From Perkinsus olseni (Eukaryota; Perkinsozoa; Perkinsida; Perkinsidae): a DNA stretch of 17,646 bases. Location: assembly GCA_013115135.1 (NCBI GenBank), contig JABANP010000778.1, positions 1 to 17,646 on the forward strand, read 5' to 3'. Positions 9,211-16,413 of the stretch are shown here, one piece after another; within the stretch, counting starts at the first letter, position 1, and every line of letters begins with the position of its first letter. Below the pieces are notes generated by a model. That model was not told the DNA's origin. It saw only the letters and a list, made by a program, of their open reading frames with translations, and made no database searches. Made by a program: the position numbers and the translations under genes.

Positions 9211-9745
9211 GGGTAGGAGCTGCAGTCACAACTTCGACGGCATCTCAAAGCCCAATCAGACAAGGTAGGGATTTTGATATCATCGACGAGCATACTCTCC
9301 GGTATACTGCTTCGTTGCTGGCATCTAACGGTACGGTAGATGATAGCAACTCTGTCTTGGAGACCCCAGCCGAGCTGACCACCACGAGTGACTCTACTGA
9401 TGTGTGGCAGGGGACCCACACTCTACGGTTCGAGAAGACCAGAGATCATGCGGGAAAGGTCTACATCAAGCACGTGCACCGGCTACCGTGGAAGTCCTCA
9501 GCTCGACCGAAGAATGACGTTGAGAAGATCAGGAGGCAAACAGTTGCACGGTTGAGCAAGATGAATGCCCAAGACTACCGAGAGTATGCCGACTGTCTGA
9601 GAACGCTGTCACAGGCGGGAGTCATCAAGAAGTTTGATGAAGGTCAAGAGCCCCTCTATGCTATGGTACACTTTGGGGTCAGACCGGCCTACACAGCTTC
9701 AACGGTAACGACTCCTCTTAGACCGGTGTGGGTTGGTACTGGGGC
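9192..9745 (+). CDS. pol: Pol, N-terminal segment (linker and start of RT), frame -1 to gag
   Basis: This frame is open from 9192, overlaps the gag end by about 16 nt, and runs to 9788, although its coding signal fades after about 9735. It has no convincing ATG of its own, so expression as a fusion by -1 frameshifting is plausible. The segment HRLPWKSSARPKN and the following helical region up to QAGVIKKFDEG match the conserved stretch upstream of RT in BEL/Pao elements. The RT fingers begin near VHFGVRP, and TVTTPLRPVWVG corresponds to the usual TTKLRVVFD block. Homology then continues in the +1 frame from about 9735, marking an indel or a second recoding site. I see no classic X-XXY-YYZ slippery heptamer in the overlap. 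Confidence 0.7.
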
Positions 9746-12198
9746 TATCCGGCTATCTCGATCCTCCGGTTGGCCACGTGAAGATTAATGTGGCGAAACC
9801 CCTCACCCTTATTCGTTGCCATGAGCATTATCATGTAGAAGACCTCTCCAAAGCGTTCTACAGCCTTCATTTGGAGAAGGAAGATTTTGGCTACCTGGCA
9901 TTCTGGTGGGATGGGGGGTGGTGGCACTTTGTTCGGTGCCCCATGGGGGTTCCGAGCAGCCCAGCTCAGCTCTCATTCAGTGTAGAGAATATCCTCGACG
10001 ACCTCCAGAACACCACATATGACACTAAGGTCCCTACCGTCCCTCACGTTGACGATATTGCCCAAGGCTTCACCTCCAAGTGTGATCGCGACCGCGTTCA
10101 CTCACAGAATGTCGAGGGCTTCTCGAACAACGGGTTCAAGGTTAACGAGGTGAAGAGAGTCACAGACGAGGACAGAAATGTTCGAGTCTTAGGAGTCTGG
10201 ATTAATGACAAGGACGAAATGATGCTACTCACTGTGCCCCCACTAGTGTCGAAGGTCGGTAAGGTGACGATGCAGGATGCAGTGCGATATGCATCGTCTT
10301 GCTTCGATCCTCTAGGACTTGCTGCCGAGACCACCACTTTGCAGAGGTTGCTCATAAGAGAATGCCATACTCTAGGCCTCGACAAGCAAGATGCCGTCCC
10401 AGACCACATACTGAAGAAGCTCTTATGCTGCCGACGGTCTCTTCTCGACATGCAACCTCTCCAACGGTATGTAAGGCCATATGTCCATGAAGGACACCCG
10501 GTGTACTTCTGCTTCGTCGACGCATCTGCCGAGGCTATATCGTTGGTTATTTCAGCAAGAGGTGGAGACAGGGTCTATGCTTCGGGGGCGCTGGTGCCGA
10601 AGAGTAGACAACTGTGGACGGTGGTCCGATTAGAACTAGCAGCGATTCAAACTGCTTTGTCTCACATCGACTTGTTCTGCGACTCGCTGCGAGATACCCC
10701 GAAGGCGCCTATAATCGTGATAGCCACCGACAGCGACATCAATGTCGCTCGTGTCAACTCGGATAGGCCCCCTTCGAGGTCACTATGTAAATGGGATCAA
10801 TCGGCCATCACTCGACTTCGAGACCAGCTCCGGCAGCGAGGTTACCTGCTAAGGCACATACCAGGCTGTGCCAACCCAGCGGACTCAGTCAGCCGACCGA
10901 GTACTCATATGGTGAGGTCGCGAGGGCAGCCTCCGCCGTACGACCCCGAGATCCTCGAGGCTTGGATACAAGAGACGCTGGAGTCACTTGGTTACAATAA
11001 AGTCCACCAGACGACTTCAAAGCCCTCTAGCCAAGAACGGTCACAGGCTCAACTACATGCTATCTGTGCGGCAGTGACAAGAAGGATGACTAGGGCCCAA
11101 GCATCATTCCCACTACAGTTCGCCTACACCTTGGACGAGGTTAAGGATCTCCAGAGGAAGGACGACCATTTGAGAGCCATCATCGCATCACTCCAACATC
11201 CCCAACAGCCACTAGCCATAAGAGCGCAACTGCGCTACTACTACCTCGACGGAGACCAAGTACTTCGACACAAAGTCCACGAAGAGGATGGAGGAGCAGC
11301 ACAAAAAGAAGTGGACGATGAAGAAGACGAGGACACCTTGTTCGGCAAGACCACTGACCCTATAGTGCTACCCTCGCGAGCTGCAAAGCCTCTCTGGAGC
11401 AGGGCGCACAACCTGATGTGCCATCCTGGCTCTGGGTCATGCTACAGACGGCTGTCAAGACATGTCATATGGCATAGAATGAGCCGTGATATCAGGACGT
11501 GGACGCGAGCATGCGTCATCTGTCTGAAGGCCCGCCGCGAGAGACAAGCCAAAGACACTGCCAATAAGTTCCGGGTTAAGTCATTGACACCGTGGCAATT
11601 GGTGGCGATAGACTATTGTGGTCCGTATGGTCAAGTTCAGGGTCGGCCGTCGTGCTTGGTAGCGACTTGTGCTGCGACCAACTACGTTGCCACAGTGACG
11701 GTTCCTGACCAGACGGCGAAGAGCTTCATTCACGCTGCCACTCTCCTCTTCAACGCCAATGGTTACCCGTCTATCCTCACCTTCGACTCGGACCGGACCT
11801 TTCTCAGCGCCGAAGCCCTGAGTTTCTTATCTGCGGTTGGCATTCAAGCGCTGTGCCTACCCGGTTATGCAGTAAGAGTGGCTTGGTGGGAGAGATCCCA
11901 TCAACTCCTACACAGTTGCGTCCGAGCAGCCCTGCTAGATGAACCTACACCAATCAAGATGCAGCAACTGGAAGCTGCAATATCAACAGCAACTTTAGCA
12001 GCTAACGAGACCCCTCGGCCACAGACGAAGATTTCCCCCAATCAGATGATGAAGGCGAACGGCTTTCCACATGCAGCCTATAGTCACTGTGATCGACAAG
12101 GCTATGGAAAGTCCGACGAAGGAGTATATCGACACACTCTTGGAGCCCAGCCACCCTACGGAGGCTCGAGTCCAAGTCATCCACAACAACTTCGCTAA
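9733..12198 (+). CDS. pol: Pol main segment: reverse transcriptase, RNase H, integrase core
   Basis: RT converts the element RNA to DNA. Visible blocks are VEDLSKAFYSLHLEKED, CPMGVPSSPAQLS and the catalytic box PHVDDIA (aspartates at 10051-10056), where His replaces the common Tyr or Phe. CFDPLGLAAETTT marks the BEL/Pao connection region. RNase H follows with FVDASAEA (Asp 10519), RLELAA (Glu 10633) and ATDSD (Asp 10729), then NPADSVSRPS. Integrase has an HHCC finger (HNLMCHPG ... CVIC, about 11407-11525) and a DDE core: AIDYCGPY (Asp 11611), TFDSDRTF (Asp 11785 or 11791) and WWERSH (Glu 11890). The frame is open to 12198, but conserved sequence moves to the next frame near 12065. No ATG opens this segment, which continues RT from the preceding frame. 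Confidence 0.88.
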   Translation: MVLGLSGYLDPPVGHVKINVAKPLTLIRCHEHYHVEDLSKAFYSLHLEKEDFGYLAFWWDGGWWHFVRCPMGVPSSPAQLSFSVENILDDLQNTTYDTKVPTVPHVDDIAQGFTSKCDRDRVHSQNVEGFSNNGFKVNEVKRVTDEDRNVRVLGVWINDKDEMMLLTVPPLVSKVGKVTMQDAVRYASSCFDPLGLAAETTTLQRLLIRECHTLGLDKQDAVPDHILKKLLCCRRSLLDMQPLQRYVRPYVHEGHPVYFCFVDASAEAISLVISARGGDRVYASGALVPKSRQLWTVVRLELAAIQTALSHIDLFCDSLRDTPKAPIIVIATDSDINVARVNSDRPPSRSLCKWDQSAITRLRDQLRQRGYLLRHIPGCANPADSVSRPSTHMVRSRGQPPPYDPEILEAWIQETLESLGYNKVHQTTSKPSSQERSQAQLHAICAAVTRRMTRAQASFPLQFAYTLDEVKDLQRKDDHLRAIIASLQHPQQPLAIRAQLRYYYLDGDQVLRHKVHEEDGGAAQKEVDDEEDEDTLFGKTTDPIVLPSRAAKPLWSRAHNLMCHPGSGSCYRRLSRHVIWHRMSRDIRTWTRACVICLKARRERQAKDTANKFRVKSLTPWQLVAIDYCGPYGQVQGRPSCLVATCAATNYVATVTVPDQTAKSFIHAATLLFNANGYPSILTFDSDRTFLSAEALSFLSAVGIQALCLPGYAVRVAWWERSHQLLHSCVRAALLDEPTPIKMQQLEAAISTATLAANETPRPQTKISPNQMMKANGFPHAAYSHCDRQGYGKSDEGVYRHTLGAQPPYGGSSPSHPQQLR

Positions 12199-12502
12199 GA
12201 CCTTGCGAGAGTACATGGATGTGTGGGCTTCGCCTAGTCTGAAGCGTTTTGGCCGGTCGACCAGGACCTCTCACGTTGACAACAAGTGCTCGGTTGGCGA
12301 TCGAGTGTTCTTCTGGAGACCCCGCAAAGGCAAGTTGGACTCGTGCTGGAAGGAAGCCACAGTACTCGACATCAGTCGAGATGGGCGGATCATCACAATC
12401 CGGCGAATGAATGGCTCAGTGTCGAACGAGTACTACTACAATATTGCTATTTTGGACACCGAGGCCGCGCCGGGAGTATGCCATACCAGCTATGGCCATT
12501 GA
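12071..12502 (+). CDS. pol: Pol C-terminal segment: integrase tail, ending inside the 3' LTR
   Basis: This frame is +1 to the integrase core. It carries a helical stretch (PIVTVIDKAMESPTKEYIDT) and then CSVGDRVFFWRPRKGKLDSC with a following beta-rich region ending ISRDGRIITIRRMNG, which resembles the DNA-binding C-terminal domain of retrotransposon integrases. The ATG at 12071 may be fortuitous, because the sequence upstream in the other frame flows directly into it, consistent with a single-base indel around 12060-12072. The TGA at 12500-12502 lies 24-26 bp inside the 3' LTR, so the last eight codons are LTR sequence. Confidence 0.75.
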   Translation: MQPIVTVIDKAMESPTKEYIDTLLEPSHPTEARVQVIHNNFAKTLREYMDVWASPSLKRFGRSTRTSHVDNKCSVGDRVFFWRPRKGKLDSCWKEATVLDISRDGRIITIRRMNGSVSNEYYYNIAILDTEAAPGVCHTSYGH

Positions 12503-12706
12503 GGCTACATCGCTCGCCCAAACCAGAAACGGCTAGAAGATGCGATGCGTGACCGATGTATATCTATGATATTCAAGAAGAGTAATTAAGTGTTTGATGA
12601 TCAGACTATCCGGACTCTATGCACTGTAGTGTCTATCCAATCCTTTTGTGTATCTCTCTCCAATGTCGAGTTCGTCAAGCAACAACCAAGGGCAGGGAAT
12701 GCCACA
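12477..12706 (+). repeat. 3' long terminal repeat, 230 bp
   Basis: This is identical by eye to 6469-6698, including the TATGCC start, the ATGCCACA end and the 6-bp hairpin (12480-12496). It encodes the last pol codons at its 5' end. The gag start codon recurs at 12663 but, in the flank, reaches a stop after 19 codons. I see no clear polypurine tract upstream; the nearest candidate is the weak CCGGGAG abutting the LTR. Confidence 0.9.
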
Positions 12707-12710
12707 CAAG
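12707..12710. repeat. Target-site duplication CAAG, right copy
   Basis: This is identical to 6465-6468 and directly abuts the 3' LTR. Confidence 0.75.
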
Positions 12711-12757
12711 CGAGGGGCATGAGGGGTGGCGATACAAGCAAGTGACTGCAGAATCTG

Positions 12758-12780
12758 CAGTGCAGATCTGATCTGCACTG
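12758..12780. repeat. Perfect 10-bp inverted repeat with 3-nt loop
   Basis: CAGTGCAGAT (12758-12767) and ATCTGCACTG (12771-12780) are exact reverse complements around the loop CTG. An upstream CTGCAGAATCTGCAG adds a second overlapping palindrome. Confidence 0.85.
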
Positions 12781-12862
12781 GGTGATTCACCCGCAAAAGG
12801 CAGACAGCGGTCTTCCCAGATGACCCGCGGCCACTTCATGACCATGTCTTGATTGACAGAGC

Positions 12863-12951
12863 AGGACATCACTGTAAACCGCGTCTCACCGGCCAGATGA
12901 CTCAACTTCCGGTGAGACAACCTCATTTCAAATGAGACGCTGAGATGTCCT
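12863..12951. repeat. Nested inverted repeat, ~89 bp, MITE-like hairpin
   Basis: The outer arms are AGGACATC (12863-12870) and GATGTCCT (12944-12951). The next arms inward are GCGTCTCA (12881-12888) and TGAGACGC (12933-12940). A competing stem is GTCTCACCGG (12883-12892) with CCGGTGAGAC (12909-12918). A small hairpin, CTCATTT-C-AAATGAG, lies at 12922-12936. All four arm pairs are exact complements. No flanking duplication was evident. Confidence 0.7.
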
Positions 12952-13359
12952 CGGCACGCTCAAGTAAGGCCGCGAGGAAAGGCGGCTCTGCGAGAGACTC
13001 TGCCACAGCAAGCGACCCAGGGAATCTATCGTTGCTTGTGGCGCGTCATCAACTGAATCATACACTGTCTATACACTAGCTACGGCGCGGTCGAGCGCAC
13101 GTGTATCACGAGCTGCCCTGCATAACGTCTATTGTGGATACTGAAGGGAGCGCTTGTGAAAGGTTGTTCAAACTATCAGCTTGAAACTAACGAGTCGTAT
13201 GTAGACGCTGCAAGGACTTAAGATAGAAGGCTTGATGGGAGCGAAACAACAGCATAGGATTGCCGAAAAAAACCGTAGTGCTGGATTGAGCGCTGATGGA
13301 GGATACAGAGCAGGGCCAGTCGCATAGTTCGCGACAGAACCTCTGGCTGATTGGTTTCA

Positions 13360-13384
13360 GAGACCCGTCTCAGACGGGCCGTCT
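13360..13384. repeat. Nested palindrome of three alternating arms
   Basis: CCCGTCT (13364-13370) pairs with AGACGGG (13372-13378), and AGACGG (13372-13377) pairs with CCGTCT (13379-13384). GAGAC/GTCTC also pair at 13360-13371. This is the same three-arm plan as at 4101-4127. It lies upstream of family copy 3. Confidence 0.7.
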
Positions 13385-13753
13385 GGTCAAAGGTCGCTCA
13401 CGAAGAGCTGACTGACAGCCTTGGATTCGGTCCTCGATAGGAATTACTCCCGAGGGGTACTCGTAAAGGAAGGGTTCGCTCAACCCCCAAGCGTGAGACC
13501 CTGTTCTACGAGGTCCCGCTGGAGTGGCTTCTCATTCTCCGCTCCTATCTGTCCTTACGAGACGTGACTCATGTAAGGCCGACATGTGGTTGTGAGGCGA
13601 GTTTCTGCCGACTTCCGCGCAACCTCGACGCCACAACACATTTTGCCTTTCCAATCGATTGTCTTTCGATCGTCTTCCGATCGATTACATCGAGCTCCCT
13701 GAATTTTCCATCCCTCTCACATCCGCTTCCGGCGGAAGCCTTCCGCAGTTGTG

Positions 13754-14600
13754 ATGATTTCTCACCGCCCTAGCTATCTCATCTGCGCGGCCTTCGCCCT
13801 TCTGCCGCTGACCGTTCTATCTCTGAATAACCAGAAACAGAGCGGCATGCAGGAGGATCTCGAAGGAAGGATGACCGACACTCCCCAGCTCGAATACCGC
13901 TGGGCTAAGCCATCAGAAGGCCGCCAGGACTAAACCTTCGTGGCCTACGACCCCAAGAAGCAGGTAGGGAGCCCAACTCAGACTCTTGAGTTTTATGCCT
14001 GGCGGCCTGCCCCGCTAGTCCGAACTAACAATTTCTACTGCCATATTTAGGCCATAGTGGGAGAAATGCGCTTTTATCTAGAGGCCGAAATTCGTACAAA
14101 TGAGTTGGATGAAGATCTGGTGGACAGCGGAGTCCCTGCAGAGATGCTCAAAGCGATGGTTAAAGCAGTGAGTCTGTTTCGCTTGGAGTTGAACGTTCAC
14201 CGAAGGGTGGAAAAGTTATACCACGGACGAGCTCACTCATCTTAGTCGAAAGCTTGCTCTAACGGGAGTGAGGCGGAGACTGTTATACCACCTCGAACGA
14301 AAGCTAGAACAGGCGGCGCTGCGGCAACCACACTATTGATCAGATCCCAGAAGCAAAGCTCGAGGTTGGAAACGTGGCATGGGAGTCGAGCGGCTTCGAC
14401 TCTTTCGAGGACAAGCATTTCAAGGACGCAGGCTTCGTAGTTGGATGTAAGTACAGAACTCACGGCCCTAACCAGCTCACTCTCCTCAAGATGAAGATGG
14501 TGAGCCATACGCAAACTACAACATACCGCCCAAGGCGGAAGCACTCTAAGGACCTCAATTGTATCTGCACATGCGTGGCCACTAGCGACCCTTCGAGAGT
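13754..14600 (+). pseudogene. Copy 3 of the small secreted-protein family, stop- and frame-interrupted
   Basis: Exon 1 (13754-13963) begins MISHRPSYLICAAFALLPLT, a signal-peptide-like start. It carries LEYRWAKPSEG and FVAYDPKKQ and ends at a GTAGGG donor at the same codon as in the copy at 5117. Intron 1 is 13964-14050 (ends ATTTAG). Exon 2 opens AIVGEMRFYLEAEIRTNELD. Breaks are TAA 13931-13933 (the other copy has TAC, Tyr), TAG 14243-14245, and a frame change before 14308. After that, sequence reads on to ...FKDAGFVVG and a GTAAGT donor at 14447 in phase 1, matching the other copy. A 44-nt intron (14447-14490) leads to a last stretch, YEDGEPYANYNIPPKAEAL, before TAA. Function is unknown. The right boundary is approximate. 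Confidence 0.55.
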
Positions 14601-14949
14601 GAGTGCCATCATGCCGGATAAATGTCCTTCTTCTGTTTTGATGTTGTGTATACTTCACCGTGCTTGTGTTTTTAAGTCCTTCCGATTGATGGGTCGTGTT
14701 CTTCCGAACTGTGCGGGTTGCCGTTAGTGAGCGCTCGACTGGAACACACTTTAGAATCTCGTTAGTGGATTTCAACGAGCAGCGGGTAGAAAAAGGTCAT
14801 TCTTCATAGTAACTCGAAAATTCCTCCCGAAAAAGTCGAGGTCTGTCTCGAAGTCAGTTTTGTCCCGAAGATGGGAAGGCAAATTCTAGCTAGGTAGACG
14901 AATCTGAGCAGAATGGCTGTCAATAGTCGATTCCTTCCAGCCACTAAAG

Positions 14950-15177
14950 ATGTCGGGGAAAAGTGGAGTGCGGGGAGAGTTCCCTACGTACCGGCCCACC
15001 TGTCCAAGGCCTGTGCGGGCCACTCCAGGTCGACAGCCGCTCCCACATCCTAGGTACCATTCACTGTTAGACATTCACCAGAAACTGCAAGTCATCCCTG
15101 TAAGGAATACGTCAAACGCAAAGCTCTCTCTTGAACGACAACAATTGGCAAGCAAACATGATAAAAAGCAAGCCTAA
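14950..15177 (+). CDS. Weak small ORF or first exon, unknown protein
   Basis: From ATG 14950 the frame reads MSGKSGVRGEFPTYRPTCPR and is Pro/Arg-rich, then LLDIHQKLQVIP. A good GTAAGG donor lies directly after this (about 15100), so the coding part may stop there. The frame itself stays open for 75 codons to 15177. I found no downstream exon that clearly joins it, and the composition is unlike the surer genes nearby. It could be a chance frame. Confidence 0.2.
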   Translation: MSGKSGVRGEFPTYRPTCPRPVRATPGRQPLPHPRYHSLLDIHQKLQVIPVRNTSNAKLSLERQQLASKHDKKQA

Positions 15178-15255
15178 CTCGTGAAGTAGGCGAACCATAT
15201 CGCATACAACGGCTACGCCACCGCCTGAGCGTACATTTCAATACGCGAGGGGTTC

Positions 15256-15653
15256 CTATACAAATCGATCAGAAGCCGAGTGCAGAGAATTCATGCCACT
15301 CGAGGCATCCATGAGCTGAGCATCTCCCCTATGATGGTTGCGGATCCTACTAGGTGTCCCGCTGAGCTTCGGGGGATCTTCGTCGTCTGATTCCACCGCA
15401 ATCTGCCGACGAGAGCGAGAAAGCGTTAGTCCCCTTCCTTCACCCTCAGACAACACAGCAATATCATCCATCCGTTTCGGTAGACTTTCGACTTGATCCT
15501 CCAACGATTCGGAGCGCCTGCAAAACTACTCACTACTGCTATCACCATCATCAGTAGTTTGTATAAACTGTGCCCCAACGTGGTTGCAATGTGCCAATCA
15601 TCTTCAGCCAACCAGCCCGCGGCCAGGAGGGTAAGATGCTCTTCATGGGGCAC
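15256..15653 (-). CDS. Tentative two-exon gene, acidic coiled-coil-like C-terminus
   Basis: The downstream exon, ending at TAG 15256-15258, reads SESLEDQVESLPKRMDDIAV, then an acidic stretch (VESDDEDPPKLSGTPSRIRN) and a short tail ending SASDRFV. An acceptor TTTTGCAG precedes it. An upstream frame with HEEHLTLLAAGWLAEDDWHI could join through a GTTGGG donor giving a 62-nt intron in matching phase. No ATG opens the upstream frame, so the start is unresolved. I recognise no domain. Confidence 0.3.
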
Positions 15654-15801
15654 GTCAAGGCGGCGATAATAATAATTATACGCAAGAATAAGAGCCGGAT
15701 TTACGGTTCAGTCGACAGTGCCGCTGAAGAAAAAGACATCCGTCCTGGCATGTAGCGAAGGAGTGGTATATAATGGGAAGGCCGAGGATGAGCACTTGTA
15801 G

Positions 15802-16272
15802 CACTCGCCAACGGTGGAGCGACACAACGACGAGAATCGAGTCCTCGCGAAGGATGATTCGGCAAAAAGGGAAAATGAAGTCAAACGACTTTCTCGAAGT
15901 TCAGACGAGTGAAATGGCTTCAGTGATCGACGTGGCCACCAAGGGCCCATCATAACACCGGCTGAGTTCAACTTTGAGCGGCACACGAGGTGTCGCTCAG
16001 ACTGACACAAAATTTATAGATTATCTTTGGCCTTCTTCTCTGCGGGTAGCCGCTATGGTGTCGAAGAGAGCGTCAACTTCATCGAGGCTCAACGTACGCT
16101 TGATGAGGGAGGCCGAGCTTCGTCGGTCGAGGGGGCGGATCTGGTCCTTGAGGAGCTCAGGCAGGCTCATGAAGCCGCCCGGGAGTTGCTCCCCAGCATG
16201 ATCGAAAGAGTTCACCAACACTCGACTTTCAACGCCAGACCTACGGCACCACGTACAGGGACGGTCGCGTAG
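15802..16272 (+). CDS. Coiled-coil protein, 3' exons (5' end unresolved)
   Basis: An exon at 15802-15908 follows an acceptor-like CACTTGTAG. It encodes the highly charged HNDENRVLAKDDSAKRENEV. A GTGAAA donor at 15909 and a CGGGTAG acceptor at 16049 remove 141 nt. They join, in phase 2, to 16050-16272, which carries EESVNFIEAQRTLDEGG, LVLEELRQAHEAARELLPSM and ends TAPRTGTVA before TAG 16270-16272. The two exons together are an exact multiple of three. Upstream exons probably exist: frames around 15712-15766 are open but ambiguous. This gene converges with the minus-strand gene ending at 16414. The family is unknown, with a structural or scaffold-like composition. Confidence 0.4.
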
Positions 16273-16413
16273 TTGACGAGTCATTGAGAGGCCAGTGGAG
16301 AACCCACACAGGAGAAGTGGTGAAGAGCTGATTACAAAGCAAGCCCAATGCGTGAACCCAACAGCGCATCTGTTCCGAGACCTTCATTCGGCGCCGCATG
16401 GATGATTTAATTA

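Larger units (their letters stand above)
6469..12706 (+). mobile_element. BEL/Pao-like LTR retrotransposon, near complete
   Basis: This is a 6,238-bp element with two 230-bp direct repeats, a 4-bp target duplication, and the order Gag (capsid, three CCHC knuckles), protease, RT, RNase H, integrase. Features that favour BEL/Pao over Ty3 are the block CFDPLGLAAETTT after the RT palm, a RLELAA motif in RNase H, and NPADSVSRPS at the end of RNase H. The gag ATG (6655) lies in the 5' LTR, and the pol stop (12500-12502) lies in the 3' LTR. Pol is split over three frames, so this copy would need frameshifting or help in trans. The LTRs look identical, implying recent insertion or gene conversion. 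No env-like frame is present. Confidence 0.88.
12711..13753. other. Gene-free region rich in inverted repeats
   Basis: I see no supported coding region. The stretch holds three sets of strong inverted repeats (12758-12780, 12863-12951 and 13360-13384). It ends with a pyrimidine-rich sequence, including GCCTTTCCAATCGATTG, that resembles the flank upstream of the copy at 5117 and is probably the 5' flank of the next pseudogene. Confidence 0.5.

Noticed and set aside
9211..9314. Host-type intron between gag and pol
   Set aside because: The only GT-AG pairs near the gag stop give about 20 nt or fail to restore frame, and the -1 frame is open across the stop without any removal.
14242..14775. 177-codon minus-strand open frame
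   Set aside because: It is antisense to family copy 3, whose plus-strand exons and splice sites match the copy at 5117. The minus frame has no counterpart there.
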